IMG/VR virus record: IMGVR_UViG_3300032931_001151
Location: 124,001-188,000 of that record
Length of the DNA stretch: 64,000 nucleotides
Reading direction: 5' to 3' (one strand)
DNA from: a virus
Positions 1-8,415 of the stretch are shown here, one piece after another. The notes under the pieces were generated by a model. It was not told where the DNA came from and did no database searches. It saw only the letters and a list, made by a program, of their open reading frames with translations. Numbering within the stretch: position 1 is the first letter of the stretch; every line of letters starts with the position of its first letter. Made by a program: the position numbers and the translations under genes.

Positions 1-19
1 TATTTCCGTATAATGACAT
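1..19 (-). CDS. 5' end of an unidentified structural gene (runs off the window)
   Basis: An ATG at position 19 on the minus strand opens a frame (M-S-L-Y-G-N) that runs off the window edge. A purine-rich AAGG lies about 8 nt before it, and it follows the upstream gene by only two bases, the tight spacing typical of this morphogenesis operon. Too little is visible to name it; by position it should be another baseplate or tail gene. Confidence 0.45.
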
Positions 20-21
20 TT

Positions 22-681
22 TTAAACCTTTTTAATAACATATCTATCGGATGGAACTATACCGGAATGCACCCATGTAATTGGTAATATAATCTTATCC
101 GGTTCACTTTCTTTTAGTTGAATTTGGCCTATTGATGCGGGATGTAAATCTTTTATTTCCATTTCAAATACTTTTTCTTGGTGATTATTCAATATAAGTA
201 ATGTGCCATTTACATAGAATCTCTTATAATACTCATATTCTTGAAACTTCATATGTTCTTCGGGATTATGTGCCGCCAATAACCAAAAATACATTAATCT
301 ATATACAAACCAATCTTCATCATTCATTACATTCATTGTTAAATCGCCAAACTCCAATTTACCCATAACATGCTTTACCGTAGCCATTTGAGTTTGCATA
401 GATGCATACCCCACGTTCATTTCTGGCAAGTCTACATTTTGTACAAATAATAAAAAGTTTTTAAGGTCAGTATTTCGTTCTACGAAAACTTCTTGTCTTA
501 TTTTCTCTAACTCTATATTATTCTTTCCAAATTGCAATTGTAAGTTTAATAAATATTCATCTGTAAATTTAGAAAGAAGATAACTAGTTGGAATGGAATC
601 TAATATGAATATATACTTATTAGTATGAGATTCATTAATGAGTAACTCTGAATTAAATACTATTTGATCACAAATGGCCAT
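22..681 (-). CDS. Tail-tube-like baseplate protein (gp19/gp54 family candidate)
   Basis: 219 aa. The C-terminal third has the tail-tube family signature: an aromatic/hydrophobic strand, then DLHPASIGQIQLK, then a beta-rich segment ending in a Thr-Trp-Val-His run. In T4 both the tube protein gp19 and the tube initiator gp54 share this fold. The true tube gene of this phage is at 7735-8391, so this second member, lying among baseplate genes, is best read as a tube-initiator or baseplate tube-like protein. It starts at an ATG preceded by AAGGA. The family assignment comes from the motif and context; which paralogue it is remains inference. Confidence 0.55.
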   Translation of the reverse strand: MAICDQIVFNSELLINESHTNKYIFILDSIPTSYLLSKFTDEYLLNLQLQFGKNNIELEKIRQEVFVERNTDLKNFLLFVQNVDLPEMNVGYASMQTQMATVKHVMGKLEFGDLTMNVMNDEDWFVYRLMYFWLLAAHNPEEHMKFQEYEYYKRFYVNGTLLILNNHQEKVFEMEIKDLHPASIGQIQLKESEPDKIILPITWVHSGIVPSDRYVIKKV

Positions 682-690
682 AAAATATCC

Positions 691-1077
691 TTAATAAAGA
701 TCCATTAGTCTAAAATAAGTAACTTTTACATCACTCATAGTAGTTGAAGGTGCTCCAGAAGTACCAGAAGTGCCGGATGTCCCCGATGTTCCGGGGGTTA
801 AGGTGGTTGTAAGTCTAACTATAACTCGATATACGCCTTTAATCCACGATTCATCAGTTTGGAGTCTATATGAGTACCATCCAGGTCTTGAATATATTTG
901 ATCCATTTGCGTGGAAACTAATAAGTTATCTTCAGTGTCATGAATCTCTATGGTAGCTCCGTCTGCCCAACGATAATCATTGGACTCGGGGGGAATAGAT
1001 TGGTCAACATATGGCTTATTACTCACTTCAATGGTAACACTCTGTCCAATTCGTATTGCGATATCTTTTGCGTACAT
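691..1077 (-). CDS. Hypothetical tail/baseplate protein with Gly-Thr-Ser repeat
   Basis: 128 aa, not recognised. The first ~90 residues look beta-rich and Ig-like (alternating hydrophobic strands, a conserved-looking GWYSYRL and GVYRVIVRL). A short low-complexity linker of four Gly-Thr-Ser triplets follows, then a short C-terminal tail. Such GTS runs are common as linkers in phage surface and fibre proteins. It sits between baseplate genes and has a good AAAGGA ribosome site before its ATG. A structural or decoration role is inferred from position only. Confidence 0.5.
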   Translation of the reverse strand: MYAKDIAIRIGQSVTIEVSNKPYVDQSIPPESNDYRWADGATIEIHDTEDNLLVSTQMDQIYSRPGWYSYRLQTDESWIKGVYRVIVRLTTTLTPGTSGTSGTSGTSGAPSTTMSDVKVTYFRLMDLY

Positions 1078-1086
1078 ATAAGTCCT

Positions 1087-1293
1087 TTAGGCAATAAAGT
1101 ATATATCTATTTTATTAGTTTCAAAAATTATTAAATCTGATATTAGTGGTTGATATTTTGTTGTATCTTCTATGGGGATAATAGGAGTTACTGGAACTAT
1201 AGGAGTTGGACTAATGCATTCCTCAACCTCATGGGTATTGCCCCAATCGGCCCACCAACTTCTATTATTAGCATTAGGTACTTCGTCCGTCAT
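1087..1293 (-). CDS. Small hypothetical protein in baseplate operon
   Basis: 68 aa, not recognised. N-terminal half is Trp/Asn-rich, the middle is Pro/Val/Ile-rich, the end hydrophobic. The ATG at 1293 is preceded by AAAGGTAG and lies one base from the end of the upstream hub-like gene, so translation is probably coupled. No better gene overlaps it on either strand. Confidence 0.45.
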   Translation of the reverse strand: MTDEVPNANNRSWWADWGNTHEVEECISPTPIVPVTPIIPIEDTTKYQPLISDLIIFETNKIDIYFIA

Positions 1294-1294
1294 A

Positions 1295-2749
1295 TTAACT
1301 ACCTTTAAGTTGTGAATTAGAGGATAAGGTACTTATCCTTGGTATAAAGTTATTTATCCGTTTAGAATCTATTAAGAAGTATGAATCTCTAACTAATTCA
1401 ATCTCGGATACGGCTTTACCACTTGAGGATATCTTATCGGTAATACTCCATATAACCCAATCCCCCGAATTCATTAAGTCTATCCCAACCGATTTATCGG
1501 AACTTGGTAATGTTATATTTACTTTTTCTCCTGGATTTCTAAATTCATTTGCATAGGAATATATAACTATTCTATTTGCTCCAAGCATTATTCTTTTACT
1601 ATATAAATTTCTAAAGTAGTTTTGTACTTGATTTGTATCATATGAGGTAGCACCCATAAATGTATTGTTAATGGAAGACCATTGATTTCCCCAAGATTTC
1701 TTATTTGCTTCCTTTTGATACACACTCCACATGCCCAATCCAGAATATGATTGTAAGAAATTCTCAAATGTGGTTGAGAAATATGAAGTTCCCCCTATTG
1801 CATCTCTACCTACAATAGTTTCCCCATTCATACCAAAGAAAAGCATACTACCATCGAATGATTTTTGCATTCTACCTAAAATAACATCTTGAGGACTATA
1901 ATCTTTGTCTTTTCCATCGGCTGGAGATTTGAATTGTTGTGGAGTTGTATTTTCCGTGCCCGGAGTAGGATCACGGAGCATTTGGTCAGATCTTTGAGAA
2001 GAAAATTGTCTAAATGCCTTTCCCTTCAACAAATTAAATATTGAGTTATAATGAATTGTTTGGTGCTTCATTGAGCTAACGGTGGTAGACATGTCATCTT
2101 GTCTAATAGTAAGAACATAAAACGGCTCATTGTTTGTAGTAACCGCAAACTTTTGTAAGTATTTTAATGTTTTTATTAATGTCCAATTAGGAACCCAAAA
2201 GTCTATTAACCCTTTAGTTGGTTGAGGTTTTGCTATATTGTAGTAATCTTCAATAAAATTAATTCCCTTTAAACTATCATATACTATATCAGAAATTGCG
2301 GCTTGATTATTGGGGTATGTTTTATAAATTGAAGAATTACTAAACATTTCAAATGCTGGAAATTCAACTAAATGAATAACCATAAATTTACTACCAGGAT
2401 TCGCATTAATTAAATTAAAGTTATCTACCATTTGTATGTCAAATACTCTAAAATAAACTATTTTTTCTCCGGTGTTTTGGTCACTTGCTTTATTCTTATA
2501 TCTTACCCCTATAATCTCATTTCCAGTAAACGGAGTTGATTCCGCTAATTGAGTTTGATCGTGTAATACTATTTTACCAATTTTAAAATATTGATCTAGC
2601 GAATCCGTTATTTCTACCCCGATTACGTTTGGCAACATAGTCCCAGTAGAAAATAATTTATGACCATCAAGACCTTTTGCGAAGTCTTGCATTCTAACCA
2701 TGCTCACTCCATATGAGCAACTTTCAACTAGTGTAGAAACTTCATTCAT
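1295..2749 (-). CDS. Putative baseplate hub protein (gp27-like)
   Basis: 484 aa. The layout resembles contractile-tail hub proteins: a beta-rich first domain concerned with an ITDSLDQYFKIGKIVLHD strand, then the characteristic phrase 'PNWTLIKTLKYLQKFA' around residues 185-205, in which a hub searches a helix that leads into a second tube-like domain. T4 gp27 is 391 aa. Its start codon overlaps the stop of the gp53-like gene by one base (TAATG), so the two are coupled. Neighbours gp53-like, gp48-like and the tube-like protein support a central baseplate location. Sequence similarity to T4 gp27 itself is not evident by eye, so gp27 is a role assignment. Confidence 0.5.
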   Translation of the reverse strand: MNEVSTLVESCSYGVSMVRMQDFAKGLDGHKLFSTGTMLPNVIGVEITDSLDQYFKIGKIVLHDQTQLAESTPFTGNEIIGVRYKNKASDQNTGEKIVYFRVFDIQMVDNFNLINANPGSKFMVIHLVEFPAFEMFSNSSIYKTYPNNQAAISDIVYDSLKGINFIEDYYNIAKPQPTKGLIDFWVPNWTLIKTLKYLQKFAVTTNNEPFYVLTIRQDDMSTTVSSMKHQTIHYNSIFNLLKGKAFRQFSSQRSDQMLRDPTPGTENTTPQQFKSPADGKDKDYSPQDVILGRMQKSFDGSMLFFGMNGETIVGRDAIGGTSYFSTTFENFLQSYSGLGMWSVYQKEANKKSWGNQWSSINNTFMGATSYDTNQVQNYFRNLYSKRIMLGANRIVIYSYANEFRNPGEKVNITLPSSDKSVGIDLMNSGDWVIWSITDKISSSGKAVSEIELVRDSYFLIDSKRINNFIPRISTLSSNSQLKGS

Positions 2750-3171
2750 TAAATATTTCCGCCCTTTGCGTTTACTTCGTCATTGATAGCCTTTATTCGT
2801 TTCATCTCTGATATTATACTCGAAATATATTGTATTTTTAATATATTAATAACTCCATTATTCAAATTCTTATTTACTACATCGTCAATATATGTAAAAG
2901 GATCTTCTACGTTATTAACTATTAAAGTTATCCACCATAACCTATCGGATTGATAAAATAATTTTGCTAGTCTTTCTAATGTGTCTTCTTGAGTCGGCCT
3001 ATATAAAAAAGTTGGCAATCTATTATTGCTACCACGAGTTATGTTATCAATTTGATATGCGTCCCATATATCTAAACTATTTTGTGCTATTTGAGAAGAG
3101 TCATAAACTATTTCAGAGAATAGATTTACGAAACTTTCTTGTGGTACATTTTTTTTATTATTAACAATCAT
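2749..3171 (-). CDS. 53: Baseplate wedge protein gp53-like (LysM-like domain)
   Basis: 140 aa. Residues ~60-95 (QEDTLERLAKLFYQSDRLWW followed by a V-N-N-V-D-P-F pattern) match the LysM-like module of T4 gp53, which clamps wedges to the central hub. T4 gp53 is 196 aa, so this is shorter at the C terminus. A good AAGG ribosome site lies upstream, and the stop overlaps the start of the hub-like gene by one base. The domain match and the baseplate context agree. Confidence 0.7.
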   Translation of the reverse strand: MIVNNKKNVPQESFVNLFSEIVYDSSQIAQNSLDIWDAYQIDNITRGSNNRLPTFLYRPTQEDTLERLAKLFYQSDRLWWITLIVNNVEDPFTYIDDVVNKNLNNGVINILKIQYISSIISEMKRIKAINDEVNAKGGNI

Positions 3172-3179
3172 AAGAACCT

Positions 3180-4382
3180 TTAAGGATTGTTTTGACGGTT
3201 ATTTGAACCGTATTGATTTTGTAATACAATGAAATCATCAGAGAATAACGGCTCAGAAGTCTTAAGTTGTAATTCACATTCCGCAATAGCTGGATATGCT
3301 ATGTTAGCATTACTTAAAGATGCCTCCGTGATAGTTTGCCCTTGTCCTAAAGAATTCTTTAATGATGGGCCAGATCCGTCAATTGAAACCCTAAACTTAT
3401 ATCTAAATTTAGTTATGTAACAATTCTTATAACTAAATAATCCCCCATTGTGAAATACATTAACATATGCGGGAGGTTTTGAAACGAATACTCTAAATCC
3501 AGGATTAATAGCAGACATTTTAGCTTCTATATCCATATCACTTTGACCTTTAGGCGGTTGTCCTTGTGAATCGGTTCCATTTACACCCGTTGGAGTTTGT
3601 GGAATTATATTCATTGATTTTCCAAAACTATTTAATGCTCCATTAATTCCGGGAGTTGTAGTATTATCTCTTTTAGGATATGAAATTTGGGTAAGTAACA
3701 TTATAGGATCATATATATCTCTAATAAAATTTTCTTCCCCGCCGGCGGTGAATAGTACGAATGGTATAGTTATACTTTGCTTCTCGGTATATTGATATGT
3801 CTCAACAAAATCTCTTCTTCTATTAGGAGTCGCTTCAAATGGCCCAGTAATACCACTAGCACCTTTTGCTAAATTCTCAAATTTAGTTCTAGTATCATCT
3901 ATTCCGCCTATTATTTTAGACGCACCATCTAAAATTTGATCAAATATACTAGGATTTTTGTCCCAGTTGTGAACGTGTTCAATTTCAACTCCAATCGCAC
4001 CGTCGTCTGGTTGAGTTGGAGAGATATGAATCTCATATAGTGGTTCTGGTGGAGAGGTTGATGATCCATCCGCATTAGTCCCATAAGAATACTTACTTAT
4101 TATAGACCCATTAGCTCCCTTTTCAGTAGTTGTCTTAAATGGTTGATTAGTTAATACTTGTATTACTATATCACGGGGATTGAATAAATCATGCGTTTTT
4201 AAATTCATTAATGATTGTGCTTGCGACGTATCACCAAATTTTTTATATTGAACACCTATAGAAGATGATGCTTCTCTATTACTATTAGCAGGAGAACTTC
4301 CCGAATATTTTGTTGGAAATCTCTTTAATCCTACATCAGAACAAGCCTCGGGTGTTGGAAGGAATTTTTTAGTAACAGCCAT
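3180..4382 (-). CDS. Putative baseplate tail-tube cap (gp48-like)
   Basis: 400 aa, rich in Ser, Gly, Pro and Asn with beta-strand patterning. The C-terminal region (a strand ending PAIAECELQLK followed by TSEPLFSDDF) has the shape of the gp48 family tube-like domain. It directly follows the tape-measure gene in transcription order, as gene 48 follows gene 29 in T4 (gp48 is 364 aa). GGAGAT before the ATG is a good ribosome site. The call depends partly on gene order. Confidence 0.55.
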   Translation of the reverse strand: MAVTKKFLPTPEACSDVGLKRFPTKYSGSSPANSNREASSSIGVQYKKFGDTSQAQSLMNLKTHDLFNPRDIVIQVLTNQPFKTTTEKGANGSIISKYSYGTNADGSSTSPPEPLYEIHISPTQPDDGAIGVEIEHVHNWDKNPSIFDQILDGASKIIGGIDDTRTKFENLAKGASGITGPFEATPNRRRDFVETYQYTEKQSITIPFVLFTAGGEENFIRDIYDPIMLLTQISYPKRDNTTTPGINGALNSFGKSMNIIPQTPTGVNGTDSQGQPPKGQSDMDIEAKMSAINPGFRVFVSKPPAYVNVFHNGGLFSYKNCYITKFRYKFRVSIDGSGPSLKNSLGQGQTITEASLSNANIAYPAIAECELQLKTSEPLFSDDFIVLQNQYGSNNRQNNP

Positions 4383-4385
4383 AAA

Positions 4386-6491
4386 TTATCTCCTACCCAA
4401 TAAGCCAGTAGCAATCATTTTAGCAATGCTCATTTGATCATCTTGAGTTTGCCCATGTGATTTTGATGTTTGTGGAATATCATCTATTTTTTTAATTATT
4501 TCGGATAATGTTTTCATTATAATATCACTTGGAGACTCTTTTTTATTCGGTTTAGCGGTTGTAGTTCCGCCAGTGTACATACTTGTATAACTTTGAGTTA
4601 TGCTTTCGTAAAATGAAGGGGTTTCCATAGTATCCATCTTATAACTTATATCACTAACAATATCTTTAATTTCAATATTTTGATCTTTGATATCTATAAT
4701 AGCTTTAAATAATTCCGAATTATTTAGCATAGAACTAAAAGAGTTATCATCAATATTAAATGTTTTCTTTAAGAATGCCAACCCTTGCTCATTTAATGGT
4801 ATAGCAGCCTCCGGACCCGCCTCTGCGAATACCGCACGCATAGGTTGTAATGCTATCTTACCTTCAGCGAACCAATTCATGGGATTTATGGTATCTACTA
4901 CACTCTTTCCCCAACTTGCCAATTTATCTGTTACTGCGGAGAATTTCTCAGCTACAATATTGCCAACTTTAGAAGCGGCTTGTGATATCATTTTAGCAGG
5001 ATTAGAAATGAATTCCCAAATACTATTAATTATACCAGAAATGAAATCCCATCCAGATTTAAATGCTTCCCATATCCATGAAATAACGACCATTAAAGTC
5101 TTTGTTATCCAATCAATTACGGGTTGTAGATAAGTATTCCAAAGACCGACTATCTTATCAACCCACGGTTTTATATGCTCTTCATAGAACGCAAAAGCCC
5201 ATTTAAACAGTTTATATAACATATACCCAATTATTAATACTACGGCAATTATAATTATTCCCGCAATTGATGATATTAGACTTAATACGGTTATAAATGC
5301 CAACATTGGTGTTATCACCCCAATTAAATATGCCAATATGCTAAACACTAATGGTACTATGAAAAATAGCGTAGTAAACAATAACACTCCGGTCATTAGT
5401 AAAGTTGCTGCACTAAATAAAACAACTGCCATAAGTAAAGGTATTAAAAAGAATACAACTGCGAATATGGTAGCAACTACTAATAATGCCATTATTGAAG
5501 CTATGAGTAGCAATTCCAAAACAGTAAATATCATAAATGCGAATAAAGTCATTACAACTAAGAATACGGTAGCCATTGTCGTCATTGCAATTATAAACAA
5601 TGAAGCCATAAGAGTGATTGCCGTTATTGCTACCGATGCCATAAATCCAACTATTATACCTACTATAGTCAATAAACCCGTAACTATAGCCGTTGCTAAT
5701 GAAAATAGTAATGTAATTACTGTTGTCGCTAGTGCAAATACTAACGATACTATAGTGGTAGTCAAAGTAAACAAGAATGTTATAACTGATAATGTCAATG
5801 AGAATAAAAAGGATATAACCGTCATTAGTAATTCAAATGCTATTACTACTATCTCCATAATAAATCTAATAACCGTCATTATCATCTCACCAACAAATTT
5901 AATAGCATCTATTAATGGATCAAATAACTTCTTAACATATTCCATTATTTTAGCAACGGGATTGAATGATGCTAACTTAGAAGAAAATGAAGATATAGCA
6001 CCCTTAATGCTCGTAAAAGCACTTGATAGTGCTTTAATTGGTGCAATATTTTGAACTTTAGTTTTTATAGTTTCTGATAATTGCTCAATTACACTTTTGC
6101 TAAATGATATAGCTTTGAGTGGAGCCGACATAACATTACTAACGCTTGTTGCTATATTTTTATATAATATACTTGATGTATTGTTTAATCCTGCTTGAAT
6201 TGACGCCATAGTATCATAATTAGTGCCAACCTTATTATTAATATTCTCTATTATTTTCTTTTGTTCTTTAATAGGAAACTCTTCAAATCCTATTTCTTTT
6301 TTAAATTTATTAACTAATTCATCTCTTTCTTTAATAAATTCATTAGATTTCGGATCTAATCTAGTTGATAGATCGTCCAATGTGCTTTTTAATTTATTAA
6401 ATTTATCATCAATGTCGGCATTAGGCTTAGATGAAGGGATTACTCTCCTCATCAAATCTCCAGCCATTGATGCTGTTATTGTTCCTGCCAT
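4386..6491 (-). CDS. 29: Tape measure protein (gp29 role) with giant hydrophobic core
   Basis: 701 aa. Identification rests on three features. The C-terminal third carries AEAGPEAAIPLNEQG (about residues 560-575), a motif seen in many tail tape-measure proteins. The gene follows two overlapping chaperone-like genes and precedes the tube cap. The N-terminal 200 residues are helical. Residues ~205-440 form an almost uninterrupted hydrophobic block of Leu/Ile/Val/Ala/Phe/Thr segments with an 11-12 residue rhythm, enough for ten or more membrane spans; T4 gp29 (590 aa) has nothing so extensive. Tape measures often carry membrane-active segments for DNA delivery. A late promoter box lies 42 bp upstream and AAGGT precedes the ATG. 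Confidence 0.8.
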   Translation of the reverse strand: MAGTITASMAGDLMRRVIPSSKPNADIDDKFNKLKSTLDDLSTRLDPKSNEFIKERDELVNKFKKEIGFEEFPIKEQKKIIENINNKVGTNYDTMASIQAGLNNTSSILYKNIATSVSNVMSAPLKAISFSKSVIEQLSETIKTKVQNIAPIKALSSAFTSIKGAISSFSSKLASFNPVAKIMEYVKKLFDPLIDAIKFVGEMIMTVIRFIMEIVVIAFELLMTVISFLFSLTLSVITFLFTLTTTIVSLVFALATTVITLLFSLATAIVTGLLTIVGIIVGFMASVAITAITLMASLFIIAMTTMATVFLVVMTLFAFMIFTVLELLLIASIMALLVVATIFAVVFFLIPLLMAVVLFSAATLLMTGVLLFTTLFFIVPLVFSILAYLIGVITPMLAFITVLSLISSIAGIIIIAVVLIIGYMLYKLFKWAFAFYEEHIKPWVDKIVGLWNTYLQPVIDWITKTLMVVISWIWEAFKSGWDFISGIINSIWEFISNPAKMISQAASKVGNIVAEKFSAVTDKLASWGKSVVDTINPMNWFAEGKIALQPMRAVFAEAGPEAAIPLNEQGLAFLKKTFNIDDNSFSSMLNNSELFKAIIDIKDQNIEIKDIVSDISYKMDTMETPSFYESITQSYTSMYTGGTTTAKPNKKESPSDIIMKTLSEIIKKIDDIPQTSKSHGQTQDDQMSIAKMIATGLLGRR

Positions 6492-6532
6492 TAAATTACC
6501 TTTTTAGTTAATATTCATACATATACAAAGAG

Positions 6533-6540
6533 TATTTATA
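6533..6540 (-). promoter_or_regulatory. T4-type late promoter box
   Basis: Exact TATAAATA on the minus strand, about 42 bp before the tape-measure start. Confidence 0.75.
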
Positions 6541-6545
6541 ATAAT

Positions 6546-6830
6546 TTAATGCTTCTTTAGTTCGTTGGCACCAGAATTGGTTCCATATGCCCCGGCGATA
6601 GTCTTACAAATAACTTCGACCGCTTTATTAGCAAATTCAAAGGTGTTTTCTATGAACTTCTTCTTTTGTTCATTATCATCTGTATATTTTTTCTTGAAAA
6701 AGATTCTAAAAAATTCAAACTCAAGGTGATCAAGCTCGTTGATTTGATCTATATTTAATAAACCATTAGACCACACAAGTAACTCAATAATTTGGTTTAT
6801 CGCATTACGATACCCCAAATCAAAGGTCAT
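6546..6830 (-). CDS. Tail assembly chaperone, second (C-terminal) part; gp51-like position
   Basis: 94 aa from the ATG at 6830, helical and charged, with no recognised domain. It overlaps the stop of the upstream zinc-ribbon protein (TGATG) and lies just before the tape-measure gene, the standard place for the second tail-assembly chaperone frame (lambda gpT-like; T4 gp51 position). A perfect -1 slippery heptamer, T TTT TTT, lies at 6839-6845 in the upstream gene, and the -1 frame runs open without a stop into this gene. It may therefore be made both alone and as a fusion. The frameshift is predicted, not proven. Confidence 0.65.
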   Translation of the reverse strand: MTFDLGYRNAINQIIELLVWSNGLLNIDQINELDHLEFEFFRIFFKKKYTDDNEQKKKFIENTFEFANKAVEVICKTIAGAYGTNSGANELKKH

Positions 6831-7627
6831 CAACTGATAAAAAAAACGGCTACGTTAACCTCCTCTTGAGAAGTATGCTCACAATTAGTACAAGTGAAAC
6901 TAAATGGCAAAGTTACACCAAATTCAAGAGATTCTACATAATCCGTAATAACTTTTAAGTCATTTGAGGTTAAATTGTCCATAAATGACACTTTTTCACC
7001 AATATCCTTGAAGTCAACCTTTTGAGGCTCGCCACCCCCTATTTTAATATATACATTTTTAATAACCGCAGCAAGAATAGCAAATTGCTTATCGGTCATT
7101 GTTTTTAGTTTATTCTTTTTTATATATTCTTCACTTTGGATTTCATCGCTTCTCGTAACAACGCCTAATTCTAATACTAATTGATTATCCCCATTTTTAA
7201 TATTAATTTTAGCATTTTCCCCATCACCCTCATAGAATTTTAAATTTAAACTATCAGTTTTAAATGATATATTCTTATTTACAAATTCACATTTTGGGCA
7301 TTGGTGTGCTATTTTGCATTCCTCTTCACCGTTTGCAACTCTAATGTAGACAAGTATTTGTTGTCTTTCTTGGGTTGTCAACTCTTTTGGATTAAACTCA
7401 CCACCATCTGGTAACTCAACATACTTCATAATTATATCATCAAGTACACTATTGACTATAATCTCATTTTTACTTTCAATAGACTTTAGAAGTTCTTTTT
7501 TATCTTTTACTTTTAGCGGCCTAACTAGAATTGTTTTTCGTGAATAGCACAACTCTATAGACATTTGTGCTGAAATAACGGATTGAGAATAGGCTTTCTT
7601 GAGATCTGTAATAGAAATAGTTGACAT
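6830..7627 (-). CDS. 26: gp26-like tail/baseplate assembly protein with zinc ribbon
   Basis: 265 aa. Cys110-x2-Cys113 (with Cys104 nearby) and Cys246-x2-Cys249 form a split zinc ribbon, the signature of the T4 gp26 family of baseplate or tail assembly proteins. T4 gp26 is 208 aa. The rest is helical. It sits between tube and tape-measure genes where tail assembly chaperones lie. Codons 262-263 are Phe-Phe within T8, giving an in-frame slippery site before the stop (see the downstream gene). The minus strand carries an extended -10-like TATGTTATAAT about 20 nt before the ribosome site. Structural fate in the virion is unknown. Confidence 0.65.
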   Translation of the reverse strand: MSTISITDLKKAYSQSVISAQMSIELCYSRKTILVRPLKVKDKKELLKSIESKNEIIVNSVLDDIIMKYVELPDGGEFNPKELTTQERQQILVYIRVANGEEECKIAHQCPKCEFVNKNISFKTDSLNLKFYEGDGENAKINIKNGDNQLVLELGVVTRSDEIQSEEYIKKNKLKTMTDKQFAILAAVIKNVYIKIGGGEPQKVDFKDIGEKVSFMDNLTSNDLKVITDYVESLEFGVTLPFSFTCTNCEHTSQEEVNVAVFFIS

Positions 7628-7680
7628 AATAAATCTCCTTTATTATTAATTATAACATAAATTGTATTTTTATTCAATAA

Positions 7681-7709
7681 AATAAGCCAACTTTTTTAGT
7701 TGGCTTATT
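7681..7709 (-). terminator. Rho-independent terminator after tail tube gene
   Basis: Perfect 11-bp stem AATAAGCCAAC/GTTGGCTTATT with a 7-nt loop, followed on the minus strand by a T-rich tract. It ends the sheath-tube unit, so the tail-assembly genes beyond need their own promoter. Confidence 0.85.
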
Positions 7710-7734
7710 CTATATAAGCAAATTTTAAATACTT

Positions 7735-8391
7735 TTAGAATACGTTTTGGACTTGTAATCCGAACGTTCCAGCAATTGAGCCAATAGTTCCGCTAACTGT
7801 CGCCGCAACTGATCCAATTCCAGTGTCAACCGATATACCAACGAAGAACGAGTCCGCATTTGCATTGGTTCCAGATCCGGCCATGGTCCAATAATCATAT
7901 GTAAATTCAACTTCAAATTGCTCTGGTTGTTCTCCACCTTCTTGGGCAACTTCAATATTTCCGACTTTTGTGGGGAACATACCAACGAATTGGTATTGAA
8001 CTACCGATTGTGACATTCTATCAAGTTGAACAACTTTAATGTTATCAGCCTTATATTCAATCGGAGCACCATTTCTCATAATTGAGGGGTCGTATTCTCT
8101 TTGCATCCATCCAACCAATTTATTACGGATTGAGTGACCTTCATCACAAAGAAACTTAACTGACCATTTTCCGTCAAATTGAGCAGTATGAGCGATACGC
8201 CACTTTTGAGTTTGGAATGGCACTTCAACGGTCCCAATAGTATACTCGGGAAGTGTAGTAGATCTTGCGAATGCTGTTACTTTTTCGTCAGACGCAAGAT
8301 AGGGAATGCTAATAAGGAATAAGTACGGACGAGAGATATCTCTTATTACATTACCAAATTGTTTAATATTTTGAATTCCATTTAGAGCCAT
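7735..8391 (-). CDS. 19: Tail tube protein gp19
   Basis: 218 aa (T4 gp19 is 163 aa). The typical tube-protein layout is present: N-terminal strand pair, a PEYTIGTVEVPFQTQKWRIA segment, a central helix carrying VGWMQREYDPS, then VVQYQFVGMFPTKVGNIEV, the family's conserved proline/glycine turn region. A C-terminal Gly/Ser/Ala-rich extension of ~40 residues is additional. It lies immediately downstream of the sheath gene, as in T4, has AAAGGAG before its ATG, and ends at a strong terminator. Confidence 0.85.
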   Translation of the reverse strand: MALNGIQNIKQFGNVIRDISRPYLFLISIPYLASDEKVTAFARSTTLPEYTIGTVEVPFQTQKWRIAHTAQFDGKWSVKFLCDEGHSIRNKLVGWMQREYDPSIMRNGAPIEYKADNIKVVQLDRMSQSVVQYQFVGMFPTKVGNIEVAQEGGEQPEQFEVEFTYDYWTMAGSGTNANADSFFVGISVDTGIGSVAATVSGTIGSIAGTFGLQVQNVF

Positions 8392-8415
8392 AGTAATTCT
8401 CCTTTAATTTTTAGA

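Noticed and set aside
5338-6054. 238-codon open frame on the plus strand opposite the tape measure gene
   Set aside because: It is the antisense of the hydrophobic repeat block; its product is a monotonous Asn/Ile/Thr/Val string, as expected from reversing Leu/Ile/Val codons. No ribosome site and no plus-strand promoter.
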